Positions 31,960 to 39,929 of a stretch of 64,000 nt of DNA are shown here, piece after piece. This DNA comes from Pelagibacterium limicola. Lineage in GTDB: Bacteria; Pseudomonadota; Alphaproteobacteria; Rhizobiales; Devosiaceae. Where the stretch lies: assembly GCF_015694405.1 (NCBI RefSeq), contig NZ_JADQDB010000003.1, positions 434,001-498,000 on the forward strand, written 5' to 3'. The notes under the pieces are model-generated. The model was given only the letters and a program-made list of their open reading frames with translations. It made no database searches and had not been told where the DNA came from. Position 1 is the stretch's first letter. The number at the start of each line of letters is the position of its first letter. The position numbers and the translations under genes are program-made.

Positions 31960-32787
31960 ATGGCAAACATGTGCACTCACATCGCGGCACTTGCCGCGGC
32001 GGGCGTCCTGCTCGCAAGCGGGGCTGCGGCGGCGCAGGAAGGGACGATCGACGATCCGCGCCTTCATACGCCCGGCAAGCTGACCGTCGCCACCGGCGAC
32101 GTGGTCTATCCGCCCTGGATGATGGACGACAATCCCGAGGGCGGCGAAGGGTTCGAGAACGCGCTGGTGTACGCGCTGGCCGAGGAGCTCGGATTTGCGC
32201 CCGAGGATGTCGTGTGGGTGCGCGAGACGTTCGACCAGTCGATCGCGCCGGGCGCCAAGAACTACGACTTCGCCATCCAGCAGATTTCGGTGACCGAGGC
32301 CCGCGCCGAGGTGGTGACCTTCAGCCAGGTCTACTTCCAGCCCGACAAGGCGGTCGTCGCCCTGCCGGGCAGCCCGGTCGAAGGCGCTACGAGCTTTGCC
32401 GACCTGCGGGAGGCCCGCTGGGGCGCTGCCGTGGGGACCACCGACTTCACCTACCTCGAATCGGTGATGGGCATCGAGGATGCGGCCGTTTACGACGACC
32501 AGATCGGCGTCTTCCAGGCCATGCAGGCCAACCAGATCGACGCAACGGTCGTCGCTCTGCCCACCGCGTTGTTCCTCACCGCCGTGCAGGTGCCCGACGC
32601 CGAAATCGTCGCGCTGCTGCCGCCCGACGAGAACGACCGCGGCCATGGCCTTTTGTTCGAGTTCGGCAATCCGCTGGCCGAATGGATCGATGAGGGGCTC
32701 GATGCGCTCAAGGAACGCGGTGTGATCGAAGACCTCAAGAACACCTGGCTCGTCGCCGATCCCAACCTGCCGGTCATCACTGAATGA
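31960..32787 (+). CDS. Polar amino-acid ABC transporter, binding protein
   Basis: 275-aa periplasmic substrate-binding protein, family 3 (SBP_bac_3). The signal peptide is MANMCTHIAALAAAGVLLAS, cleaved after AAA. The opening HTPGKLTVATGDVVYPPWMM and GFENALVYALAEELGF, and later NYDFAIQQISVTEARAEVVT and GTTDFTYLESVMGI, are typical of amino-acid binding proteins. The usual substrate-carboxylate Arg region reads EARAEVVTFS. AAGGAG lies 12 bases before the ATG. The stop overlaps the permease start by four bases. Substrate cannot be told from sequence. Confidence 0.88.
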   Translation: MANMCTHIAALAAAGVLLASGAAAAQEGTIDDPRLHTPGKLTVATGDVVYPPWMMDDNPEGGEGFENALVYALAEELGFAPEDVVWVRETFDQSIAPGAKNYDFAIQQISVTEARAEVVTFSQVYFQPDKAVVALPGSPVEGATSFADLREARWGAAVGTTDFTYLESVMGIEDAAVYDDQIGVFQAMQANQIDATVVALPTALFLTAVQVPDAEIVALLPPDENDRGHGLLFEFGNPLAEWIDEGLDALKERGVIEDLKNTWLVADPNLPVITE

Positions 32788-33671
32788 CCGATATGCCTTC
32801 CGCCGCCCCTGGAGGCGTTCCACCCGATGGGGCGGCGGTACGCACGCCCGCGCCGCCGCGACGCCGCAACGAATGGCGCGCGGCGGTGCTGCCCACCGCG
32901 ATTTCCATTGCCAGCGTCGTCATCGTCTTCGGTCTTCTGGGGTGGTGGATCACCTCGGCGCCGCAATGGCCGCGCGTCCAGCTTCAGTTCTTCAACCTCG
33001 ACGCGATGATCGCGGCTTTCCCGCGCGTGCTCTCGGGCTTCTGGATCAGCCTGCGCATCTGGCTGACGGCGCTTTTCTGCATGGCCATCTGGGCGCTGGT
33101 CCTCGCGGTCCTGCGCTCGCTGCGTGCGCCGCTGTTCACGCCGTTCCGGCTGCTGGTCACGATCTATATCGACATTTTCCGGGGCATACCCGCCCTTCTG
33201 CTGGTCCTGCTGTTCGGCTTCGGCATTCCCGCGCTCAACCTGCCCGGCCTGCCCAATAGCGGACTGTTCTGGGGCACGGTGGCGATGATCCTTTCCTATT
33301 CCGCCTATGTCGCCGAGATCTACCGTTCGGGGATCGAAGCGGTGCACGAAGGCCAATGGGCAGCGGCCAAATCGCTCGGGCTGAGCGAGTGGCAGACCAT
33401 GATCTACGCCATTCTGCCGCAGGCGCTGCGCAACGTCCTGCCCGCGCTGATGAACATCGTCGTCGCGCTGCAAAAGGACGTGGCGCTGCTTTCGGTCATC
33501 GGGGTGCGGGACGCGGTGCGCGAGGCGCAGATCTACACCGCCCAGACCTTCAATTATTCCTCGCTCGTCGTTGCGGCGGCCCTGTTCATGCTTGCGACCA
33601 TTCCGATGGCGCGGCTGGCCGATTATGTCACCCGCAAGGACCGTGAGCGGCGGCTGCAGAGGGCCGGATGA
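32784..33671 (+). CDS. Polar amino-acid ABC transporter, permease
   Basis: 295-aa inner-membrane permease of the HisM/GlnP type. A Pro/Ala-rich cytosolic N terminus of about 35 residues precedes the first membrane segment (AISIASVVIVFGLLGWWIT). The coupling EAA loop is EAVHEGQWAAAKSLGLSEWQ followed by MIYAILPQALRNVLP. Only one permease gene is present, so the membrane domain is presumably a homodimer. The start and stop overlap the neighbouring genes by four bases each (ATGA), so the three proteins are made as a unit. Confidence 0.9.
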   Translation: MTDMPSAAPGGVPPDGAAVRTPAPPRRRNEWRAAVLPTAISIASVVIVFGLLGWWITSAPQWPRVQLQFFNLDAMIAAFPRVLSGFWISLRIWLTALFCMAIWALVLAVLRSLRAPLFTPFRLLVTIYIDIFRGIPALLLVLLFGFGIPALNLPGLPNSGLFWGTVAMILSYSAYVAEIYRSGIEAVHEGQWAAAKSLGLSEWQTMIYAILPQALRNVLPALMNIVVALQKDVALLSVIGVRDAVREAQIYTAQTFNYSSLVVAAALFMLATIPMARLADYVTRKDRERRLQRAG

Positions 33672-34417
33672 CGACACCCCGGATCGAAATTGACAACCTC
33701 ACCAAATATTACGGTGAGACCCTGGTGCTCGATGGTGTCAGCCTCAATGTCGGACTGCACGAGGTCGTCTGCCTCATCGGCGCCTCGGGCTCGGGCAAGT
33801 CCACGCTCCTGCGCTGCATCAACCGCCTCGTGGACTTCGACCACGGCGCCATCCGCCTCGACGGCGTGTCCATCGAGGACGAGAGTTTTGGTGCGACGGG
33901 CTTGCAAAAGCGCGTCGGCATCGTCTTCCAGTCCTACAATCTCTTCCCGCACATGACGGTGCTCGACAACGTCACGCTGGCGCCGCGCAAGGTCCACCGC
34001 CTCCCCCGCGCCGAGACGGAAGCCAGGGCGCGCGAATTGCTGGCCATGTTCGGCATGGGGGACCACGCCCTGAGCTATCCCGAGCAGCTTTCGGGCGGCC
34101 AGCAGCAGCGCGTCGCCATCGTCCGTTCGCTGGCGACCAACCCGGACGTGCTCCTCCTCGATGAAATCACCGCCGCGCTCGATCCCGAACTGATCGGGGA
34201 AATTCTGCGCATCATCCGCAGGCTCAAGGACGACGGCATGACGATGGTCATCGTCACCCACGAAATGGGCTTTGCCCGCGACGTCGCCGACACGGTCTGC
34301 TTCCTTGAAGGCGGGCGCATCCTCGAGAGGGGCGATCCGAAAGCGATGTTCAAAACCCCGCAGAACGAGCGGACGGCGCAATTCCTGCAGCGGATTATCG
34401 AGGCGGGGCGGCTATAG
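33668..34417 (+). CDS. Polar amino-acid ABC transporter, ATPase
   Basis: 249-aa ATP-binding subunit of the GlnQ/HisP type. Walker A is GASGSGKST, the Q-loop is VFQSYNLFPHMT, the signature is LSGGQQQR, Walker B is VLLLDEITAALD, and the H-loop is VTHEMGF, so it is fully equipped. The Walker B region has Ile in place of the usual Pro (DEITAALDPEL versus DEPTSALD), a variation seen in part of this subfamily. It completes the three-gene operon begun at 31960. Four bases after its stop the convergent repressor gene ends. Confidence 0.92.
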   Translation: MTTPRIEIDNLTKYYGETLVLDGVSLNVGLHEVVCLIGASGSGKSTLLRCINRLVDFDHGAIRLDGVSIEDESFGATGLQKRVGIVFQSYNLFPHMTVLDNVTLAPRKVHRLPRAETEARARELLAMFGMGDHALSYPEQLSGGQQQRVAIVRSLATNPDVLLLDEITAALDPELIGEILRIIRRLKDDGMTMVIVTHEMGFARDVADTVCFLEGGRILERGDPKAMFKTPQNERTAQFLQRIIEAGRL

Positions 34418-34421
34418 GGGG

Positions 34422-35132
34422 CTATCGCCTGCCGATGATGGCGCAGACCCGGCCCAGGATCGTCAGCCTGTCGATGCTCACGGCCTCGCTCCCATGGTTG
34501 GGATTGTCGTAGCCCACAAGGACGACGCCGCTTTCCCTGTCGGTGAATTTGAGACGCGCAATGCGCACGGGTTTGGCGAGAAGATAGGCACCGTCCTCAA
34601 GCGGCTGGCGCTGGCCGAGGTCCACGATCACCTTGTCCCCCGGCAAAAAGGTCGGCGCCATGTCCCCGTCCAGAACGGACACGATGACGGTCTTTTCCGG
34701 ATCGGCCTTCAAGGTCTGGATCAGATACGCCTTAGGGAGCGCCCAGCTGTCAGTATGATGGAACGGCAGCAGCGCCTCGGCTTTCCGACCGTCTTTTGGG
34801 ATTAGCGGCTTTTCCAGGTCGTATTCGGCGACCAGGGCTTGCCGGCTGGAACCCGTGGGGGCAGGGCCGGCGAGGGGCTGGGATGGCGTATCCCCCTCTT
34901 TGAAACCCGCCATATAGCCCGGTTTCTGATCGTCCACGGCGAGCAGCCAGGCCGGCGTGACATGGAAAAAGCGTGCATAGCGCCGCGCCTCTTCGGGGCC
35001 GAAGCGCCGCGTGCCGTTTTCATGGGCTGCATAAGTGGCAGTACTGATGCCCAACGCCTCGGCAGCGGCCCTGCCGGAGCGGAACCCTGCATCCATACGC
35101 GCGCGCCGCAGGCGCTCTCCACTTGCACTCAT
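34422..35132 (-). CDS. XRE/S24-like repressor with degraded protease site
   Basis: 236-aa transcription regulator starting at ATG 35132. Residues 5-60 form an XRE helix-turn-helix (GERLRRARMDAGFRSGRAAA, EALGISTATYAAHENG). Residues 135-236 have the LexA/CI S24 fold (VSVLDGDMAPTFLPGDKVIV, DGAYLLAKPVRIARLKF). The catalytic Ser of the usual GDSMEPT motif is missing (GDMAPT, residues 156-161), and the Lys of the usual VKR motif aligns with Ala in IAR, so self-cleavage is unlikely. It may instead respond to a ligand or act constitutively. A 12-bp-arm palindrome covers its first codons and promoter region, consistent with autoregulation. It could be a phage-derived regulator kept by the host. Confidence 0.8.
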   Translation of the reverse strand: MSASGERLRRARMDAGFRSGRAAAEALGISTATYAAHENGTRRFGPEEARRYARFFHVTPAWLLAVDDQKPGYMAGFKEGDTPSQPLAGPAPTGSSRQALVAEYDLEKPLIPKDGRKAEALLPFHHTDSWALPKAYLIQTLKADPEKTVIVSVLDGDMAPTFLPGDKVIVDLGQRQPLEDGAYLLAKPVRIARLKFTDRESGVVLVGYDNPNHGSEAVSIDRLTILGRVCAIIGRR

Positions 35133-35164
35133 ACCATCTGCATAGCGATGGAATGAGTGCAAGT
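35121..35164. promoter_or_regulatory. Perfect 12-bp-arm palindrome over the repressor start
   Basis: ACTTGCACTCAT (35121-35132) and ATGAGTGCAAGT (35153-35164) are perfect inverted copies separated by 20 bases. The left arm, read on the minus strand, is the first four codons of the repressor (Met-Ser-Ala-Ser). This is the size and layout of an operator for a dimeric repressor. Confidence 0.6.
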
Positions 35165-35340
35165 CGCAGTCAGGCCATTGCAATATTTGAATACGTTTTG
35201 TATTTATGTCGAACGAGTCGGGCGAATTGGCGTCCGACTATCCGGGCACCCTTATCAACGACTGCTGTTGAGGCAATAGTTATGACCTTTTTGAGACCTT
35301 CTGTCGCGGCAGCCGCCGTCGACGCCATTTCCCTGCCTTG

Positions 35341-35403
35341 GGTGGCCTTGATCAGGACCTGCAATTTCACACCGTCCGTGCGGGTGTGAACTTCCGCTTC
35401 TAG
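35341..35403 (+). pseudogene. C-terminal remnant of an outer-membrane beta-barrel protein
   Basis: In the plus frame the codons before TAG at 35401 read GGLDQDLQFHTVRAGVNFRF, the terminal strand with C-terminal Phe found in Omp25-type porin-family proteins of Hyphomicrobiales. Upstream in the same frame the sequence stops looking like a barrel, and an in-frame TGA occurs at about 35269, so only the end survives. A strong hairpin follows 15 bases later, as expected after a complete gene. Minus-strand frames through this stretch are therefore probably not genes. Confidence 0.5.
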
Positions 35404-35417
35404 CCGGGGGGCTAGAA

Positions 35418-35450
35418 CCGGCCGTCTGGCTACCGCGGCCAGGCGGCCGG
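35418..35450 (+). terminator. Strong hairpin after the barrel remnant
   Basis: CCGGCCGTCTGG (35418-35429) pairs with CCAGGCGGCCGG (35439-35450) with one mismatch and a 9-nt loop. The following CTTCTTG is a poor T-run. The bases from here to 35676 hold no gene I can support. Confidence 0.55.
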
Positions 35451-35676
35451 CTTCTTGAAGGGGGGCCCAATGAAGTTCTTGACCGTCATCGTCAACCTGT
35501 TCGTTCTCCGGATCGGCAGCGTTGCTGTCGGCCATACCGGGCAAGGTATCGCGGCATCCGCGCCTTCGCCTTGGCCGGCGGATGATTGCCGCCCGACCGT
35601 GAGCCACCATCGGCACTGCGGCGAGCAATCGGGGCCGATGCAGGGAAACCTTCCCCCTATCCCCAGGTCATCCATC

Positions 35677-36135
35677 GTGAACCGGTCGTTCGCTCGCTCC
35701 GCGACTGATGTCGCCAAACCCTTGGCCGCACTCTTTTTTGCCGCTGCACTTCTGGCCCCGGCTCTCGCCCAGACGCCCGGGTTCGAAGCCGTGCGGTGCG
35801 AGGGCTATCCTCAGGCCATGGCCCTGGCGATTTCGTGGAGCCAGGCCAGTTCTCAGGGCATTACCATTGATCGGGAAATGATCGGGTGCATAACGGTGAC
35901 CCAAGCCGAACTGCAGCGCGGGGAACTTACGAGCGGCGTGCTTACCTTCGTCGCGGATTTCGCCGGGCCAGCCACGACGGAGACGGCATTGGCGACAATC
36001 TATCCGGTGGCGGTCTTGATGACCCCGGCGCGCAAATGGCTGGTTTTCGAGGCGAACCCGATTCCTTTGGAAGGCGACGGCTCATCCCAACAGGGCGCCG
36101 CGTCGCAGGAACTTCGCCCCTGGGCCTTCGATTAA
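35677..36135 (+). CDS. Exported hypothetical protein
   Basis: 152-aa protein from GTG 35677. A signal peptide is likely (AKPLAALFFAAALLAPALA, cleavage before QTPG). The mature part has two cysteines (VRCEGYPQ, MIGCITVT) suitable for one disulfide, and alternates helix and strand. I do not recognise a family. The Shine-Dalgarno region before the GTG is weak, and the same frame is open further upstream to 35455 without signal-like sequence. Immediately downstream and in the same frame as its stop codon lies a barrel-gene remnant, so this gene stands in a degraded neighbourhood and could itself be a relic. Confidence 0.5.
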   Translation: MNRSFARSATDVAKPLAALFFAAALLAPALAQTPGFEAVRCEGYPQAMALAISWSQASSQGITIDREMIGCITVTQAELQRGELTSGVLTFVADFAGPATTETALATIYPVAVLMTPARKWLVFEANPIPLEGDGSSQQGAASQELRPWAFD

Positions 36136-36183
36136 GGCACGGCAGGTGGGCAACTCACGCCCGCCCCCACGGTCTCCCACCGC

Positions 36184-36306
36184 TCATTCGACATTGGCGG
36201 CTTCACGCCGACCCTCACCTATCAATACACGCGGCAATTTTCTAACGTGTCGCTCCACGACCACGACAGTCACGACGTTTCGATGGGTTTGTCGAAAGGG
36301 TTTTGA
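36184..36306 (+). pseudogene. C-terminal remnant of a Slam/DUF560-type barrel protein
   Basis: The plus-strand frame ending at TGA 36304-36306 reads SFDIGGFTPTLTYQYTRQFS, then NVSLHDHDSHDVSMGLSKGF. This resembles the last two strands of surface lipoprotein assembly modifiers (DUF560), which end in a pattern of the type SNxxxYxYxxxxVxxGLSRRF. No start or upstream barrel is present. The rest of the 203-base gap between 36135 and 36339 shows nothing else. Confidence 0.55.
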
Positions 36307-36338
36307 GCAGAAATCACCGTCCGGAGTTCCGGCAAGCG

Positions 36339-37445
36339 TTATAACGCTTCGGTCCGCCACAGCGTGATACTGATCCCGCCATTGTCGACCGGCTTTGCCG
36401 GCGGCAGGAATGGCAGGCCGGTCGCCTTGGCCAGGGTTGCGTCGGCGGCGATCAGGCCCACGCGCCAGCCGCGGAAGCGATTCATGAGGACCTGGCCCAT
36501 CTCGCGATAGAGCGGAAAGAGCTTCTGGCGCTCCCCGATCCGCGCGCCATAGGGCGGGTTGATGATGACGAGGCCGGGCGGGCCTTCTGGTGCCTGGATT
36601 TCGGAGATCGGGCGCTGCTCGAAGGCGCAGAACTCCACGACCCCTGCCCGCCCGGCATTTTCCCGGCTCATCCGGATCGCCCCGGCGTCCCGGTCGCTGC
36701 CCAGGAACCGCTGGGTCGGTGATTTCATCTGCGGCGAGCGGCGCATCTCCGCCCAGGCGTCCGCATCGAACGGGTTGAGGTGCTCGAAGGCAAAGCCGCG
36801 ATCCCGCCCCGGTAGCAGCCCCGCGGCGATCTCCGCCGCCTCGATCACGAAGGTCCCCGATCCGCACATGGGGTCGAGGACAGGCTCGTCGCCCTTGTAC
36901 CCGCATTGGCGCAGGAACAGGGCGGCCAGCGTCTCGCGCATCGGGGCCTTGTTGACCGCCTGCTTATGCCCGCGCCGATGCAGCCCCTCGCCGGAGGTAT
37001 CGATGCTGATCGTACACAGATCGTCCTCGATCCGCGCCTTGACCTTTACCGGCGCGTCGTCCCCGACGGGCGCCCCAAGCTCCTCGCCGATTGCCCGCGC
37101 GATCCGCTGTGCCGCCGCTCCCGCATGATAGATGCGCGATTTGCGGCATGTCGCCTCGACGCTCACCGGAACGTCGGCGCGCAGGACATCGCCCCACGGC
37201 AGCTTGCGCGCCCGCTTGTCGAGCTGCGCCAGGTGCATCGCCCGGAACGAAGCGATCCGCACCAACACCCGGCTCGCCCCGCGCAGGACGAGGTTGGCCC
37301 GCATGGCGTCAAGCCAGCCGCCCTCGAACGCGACCCCGCCGGACACCACGCGCGCGCCGGCAAAGCCCGCCGCGCGCGCCTCCTCGCAAAGCGCGGTCTC
37401 CAGCCCCGGTACCGCGACGAGGAAAATTTCAAATTCCTGAGACAT
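36339..37445 (-). CDS. THUMP-domain RNA methyltransferase, RlmL-N-terminal type
   Basis: 368-aa SAM-dependent methyltransferase. Residues 1-155 include a ferredoxin-like and THUMP RNA-binding part (FEIFLVAVPGLETALCEEAR, ASFRAMHLAQLDKRARKLPW). Residues 165-368 are a UPF0020 methylase with the SAM motif DPMCGSGT (191-198) and the catalytic NPPYG (296-300), which indicates N2-guanine methylation of RNA. The segment HRRGHKQAVNKAPMRETLAA is a family signature. E. coli RlmL carries this unit fused to RlmK; only the RlmL-like half is here. The likely substrate is 23S rRNA, by family analogy. Confidence 0.88.
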   Translation of the reverse strand: MSQEFEIFLVAVPGLETALCEEARAAGFAGARVVSGGVAFEGGWLDAMRANLVLRGASRVLVRIASFRAMHLAQLDKRARKLPWGDVLRADVPVSVEATCRKSRIYHAGAAAQRIARAIGEELGAPVGDDAPVKVKARIEDDLCTISIDTSGEGLHRRGHKQAVNKAPMRETLAALFLRQCGYKGDEPVLDPMCGSGTFVIEAAEIAAGLLPGRDRGFAFEHLNPFDADAWAEMRRSPQMKSPTQRFLGSDRDAGAIRMSRENAGRAGVVEFCAFEQRPISEIQAPEGPPGLVIINPPYGARIGERQKLFPLYREMGQVLMNRFRGWRVGLIAADATLAKATGLPFLPPAKPVDNGGISITLWRTEAL

Positions 37446-37490
37446 GGCGCGACTGATTAGCCGCTTCTGACGGAAATGGCGATTGGAATG

Positions 37491-37874
37491 TCACCTGGAT
37501 ACGTCGTTCGCCGGTACCAGCAGATTTTTCGCCAGCGTGAACACGCCGATCACAAGGAGGCCCGCCAACAGCCCGGACACGACACCGGCTGCGCTGAAAT
37601 AGATGTCGACCAGCGCCGCTCCGCGCTGGGGAATGAACACTTGCGCCACTTCCATTGCCACGGACAACCCGATCAGCCCGGCCGCTGCAAGCACCCGCGC
37701 CGACAGCCGGGCGAGCACAATCGTGAACCAGAACGTGACCAGCCCATAGGCCACGAAATGCTCAAAAGTGGTGTGCAACGGCGTATGGGGGCGCCACCCG
37801 CCCGGCACCAGCGATGCGGCTACTATAACGAGGATCAGAATTACCGATCCAATAAGCAAAATGCGTCGAATCAT
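37491..37874 (-). CDS. VanZ-like membrane protein
   Basis: 127-aa protein with four hydrophobic segments (ILLIGSVILILVIVAASLVP; VAYGLVTFWFTIVLARL; VLAAAGLIGLSVAMEVAQVF; YFSAAGVVSGLLAGLLVIGV). TTFEHFVAYGL and EVAQVFIPQRGAALVDIYFS contain the His and the Glu/Asp pairs conserved in VanZ-like proteins. The function of most members is unknown. It lies 45 bases downstream of the methyltransferase start on the other side of a small gap and is transcribed in the same direction, independently as far as can be seen. Confidence 0.8.
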   Translation of the reverse strand: MIRRILLIGSVILILVIVAASLVPGGWRPHTPLHTTFEHFVAYGLVTFWFTIVLARLSARVLAAAGLIGLSVAMEVAQVFIPQRGAALVDIYFSAAGVVSGLLAGLLVIGVFTLAKNLLVPANDVSR

Positions 37875-37961
37875 CGTCAGTTGTTATTCCTGGCCCGAAA
37901 TGCACGAGAATGCATCGGGGGGAGCGGAGAAAAGGTCTAGACCGCCCTCATTAATGGCCGA

Positions 37962-38198
37962 TCATGCCGCGACTAAGGCAGGATGAACGGCAGGTGGCCG
38001 TCGGGCGTTTACACTCCCGAAACCGATTGCAATGAGGCCGCGAACGATTCCCTCGCCCTCGACCGTGATCCCGCAAACGGCTTCGAGCCCCGGCGCGTCG
38101 GCAAGGAAGATGATCGATCGGGTGCCAATGTTCGTCTCGCCCCAATAACCGCAAGTCCAGCGCTCGATGAGCCGCTTCCACCGCCCGTCATTGTCCAG
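37962..38198 (-). CDS. Possible 78-aa small gene with CTG start, or gene remnant
   Basis: A minus-strand frame from CTG 38198 to TGA 37962 encodes protein-like sequence (WKRLIERWTCGYWGETNIGT, RSIIFLADAPGLEAVCGITV, IVRGLIAIGFGS). About 69 per cent of third codon positions are G or C by my count. No ATG, GTG or TTG is in frame before this stretch, and a TGA directly precedes the CTG. It is either a gene using a rare start or a decayed fragment. It is the only candidate in the 375-base gap between the VanZ-like and exo/endonuclease-type genes. Confidence 0.35.
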   Translation of the reverse strand: MDNDGRWKRLIERWTCGYWGETNIGTRSIIFLADAPGLEAVCGITVEGEGIVRGLIAIGFGSVNARRPPAVHPALVAA

Positions 38199-38249
38199 TC
38201 AGGAAACGGGGCGTATCTTTCGACGCTCGCGCCGGGAGGGGGCATGACC

Positions 38250-39278
38250 ATGAAATCGCGGACGGTTTCTTTTACGAGTTTCAATCTCTTCAATCTCAAC
38301 GAGCCGAACCTGCCGATGTATACCAACAGCGTCGGCCATGAGCCCGCGCATGTGAGCCGGAAGGTGGCGTGGTCGGCGGCGATGATAGCGCGGGCCAAGG
38401 CCGATGTCTTCGGGTTTCAGGAGCTCTGGCACAAGGGGCCGCTCGAAAGGATACTCGCGCAATCGGGGATGGGCACCGATTACACCCTGCTGGTGCCGGA
38501 CAACCAGCTCGGCCAGCGCATCACCTGCGCCGCCGCCGTGCGGACGGAAATGGTGCAGGGCACGCCCGAATGGATCACCGAATTCCCCGAAAGCTTCAGG
38601 CTCGAAAGCCGGGGCGACGACCCCCAGACGCCTTTGATGACGGTGGGCATCTCGAAGTTCTCCCGCCCGGTGCTCAAGTTCACCGTTCGCCCGCATGAGG
38701 AGCGCCCGGCGATCCATGTCCTTGTCTGCCATTTCAAATCCAAGGCACCGACGCGTATCGACAGAGAACCGTGGTATCGCGGACAATCGGCGCTCTACCG
38801 CGATCATGCCGCGGCCATCGGATCGGCCATCTCGACCGTCCGCCGCACCGCCGAGGCGCTTGCGGTGCGCCAGATGGTCACCGACCTCACCAAGCGCAGC
38901 GACACCCCGGTGGTGGTGCTGGGCGATCTCAACGACGGACAGGATTCGAACACGCTCGAAATCCTCACCGAACAGCCCAATTATCTCCAGCCGCTCTCGA
39001 CTGGCGGCAGCGATACCGCGCTTTATTCAGGCCAGGCGCTCCAGCAGCTGCGCTCCCTGCGCGACGTCTATTACACCTACATCCACAAGCGGGTGCATGG
39101 CTCGCTCGACCACATCCTCGTCAGCCAGGAGCTCTACGACCAGAGCCGCAAGCGGATCTGGAAGTTCGACGGGCTCGACATCTACAACGACCACCTCAAC
39201 GACGACGGGCTGAAACTCGCCGAAGGGGTTTCAGACCACGGCGTCGTGCGGGCGAAGTTTTCATTAAGAGGCGTCTGA
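38250..39278 (+). CDS. Endonuclease/exonuclease/phosphatase-fold protein
   Basis: 342-aa protein of the EEP fold. The start ATG 38250 follows GGGAGGGGG at a good distance; an ATG six bases earlier is a near-equal alternative. Metal-dependent active-site elements are in order: Asn in TSFNLFNLN, Glu in VFGFQELWHKG, His in VLVCHFKSKAPT, Asp-x-Asn in VVVLGDLNDGQDS, and the closing GSLDHILVSQ and GVSDHGVVRAKF. No signal peptide is evident, so it is probably cytosolic. Substrate could be nucleic acid or a phosphoester; the family alone does not decide. Confidence 0.85.
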   Translation: MKSRTVSFTSFNLFNLNEPNLPMYTNSVGHEPAHVSRKVAWSAAMIARAKADVFGFQELWHKGPLERILAQSGMGTDYTLLVPDNQLGQRITCAAAVRTEMVQGTPEWITEFPESFRLESRGDDPQTPLMTVGISKFSRPVLKFTVRPHEERPAIHVLVCHFKSKAPTRIDREPWYRGQSALYRDHAAAIGSAISTVRRTAEALAVRQMVTDLTKRSDTPVVVLGDLNDGQDSNTLEILTEQPNYLQPLSTGGSDTALYSGQALQQLRSLRDVYYTYIHKRVHGSLDHILVSQELYDQSRKRIWKFDGLDIYNDHLNDDGLKLAEGVSDHGVVRAKFSLRGV

Positions 39279-39310
39279 GGCGGCCGGCTGTGTTTCCGCG
39301 GCCCCTCCTC

Positions 39311-39817
39311 TCACCGTTCCGGCAGCACGAAGGGCAGATCGGTATCCCCCGTCGCCTCGCCAAGCGCCGTCAGCGCCGCGTGGACCTGTCCGCGGTGATG
39401 GGTCTGGTGGTTGAAGATCTGCATGACACACAGCGCGCGCGGCTTTGTCATCTCACGGCCCACCGCACCGCTATACCAGACGAGATCGCCCTCGAGGTCC
39501 GCAGGCGTCACCCGTTCGCCCCAGGCGATGATATCGTCATCGAGCGCCTGACGCCGGGTCCAGAGATCGTCGAAATCCTCGACCATCCTCCCACTCTGCT
39601 TGATCGCCACCTCCGGCGCCTCCGCCGCCCCGAAGCGCGACAGCCATATGCGGTCCGCCCAATAGAGATGGCTCAGCGTCCCATGGATCGATTTCCAGAA
39701 CAGCCCCCGATCGGCCTTGCGGTCCTCCTCGGAAAGCCGAAGCGCAGCGCCATAGACGCGGCGGTTGAGCTCGGCATTGTAGGCGGCCATGGTTTGTACG
39801 TAACCGGGGAGGATCAT
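39311..39817 (-). CDS. DinB-family protein
   Basis: 168-aa four-helix-bundle protein starting at ATG 39817 (MILPGYVQTMAAYNAELNRR). The three metal-binding histidines typical of DinB/YfiT proteins can be placed in SIHGTLSHLYWADRIW and IFNHQTHHRGQVHAALTALG. The C terminus (DTDLPFVLPER) is the usual ending of this subgroup. Members bind a divalent metal and some act as thiol-dependent S-transferases; the reaction here is unknown. The gene is convergent with the EEP gene, 32 bases away. Confidence 0.85.
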   Translation of the reverse strand: MILPGYVQTMAAYNAELNRRVYGAALRLSEEDRKADRGLFWKSIHGTLSHLYWADRIWLSRFGAAEAPEVAIKQSGRMVEDFDDLWTRRQALDDDIIAWGERVTPADLEGDLVWYSGAVGREMTKPRALCVMQIFNHQTHHRGQVHAALTALGEATGDTDLPFVLPER

Positions 39818-39929
39818 GATGGGACTCGGGTTTCTGTTGGCGGGCAAGTCTATGCGGCGCATTTGCAGCGGACAATGGCAACGCGACAACCGGCTTTCCA
39901 GTCGAGGCTGCAAACGCTAATCATCGCGC

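Noticed and set aside
35170-35535. Minus-strand frame of about 121 codons from ATG 35535
   Set aside because: It is antisense to the barrel-protein C terminus and runs through the strong hairpin at 35418-35450. Its sequence shows no family and its codon bias is weaker than in real neighbours.
37983-38249. N-terminal extension of the exo/endonuclease-type protein
   Set aside because: The extra 89 residues have no conserved character, and the ATG at 38250 has a strong ribosome site. The stretch overlaps the minus-strand candidate at 37962-38198.
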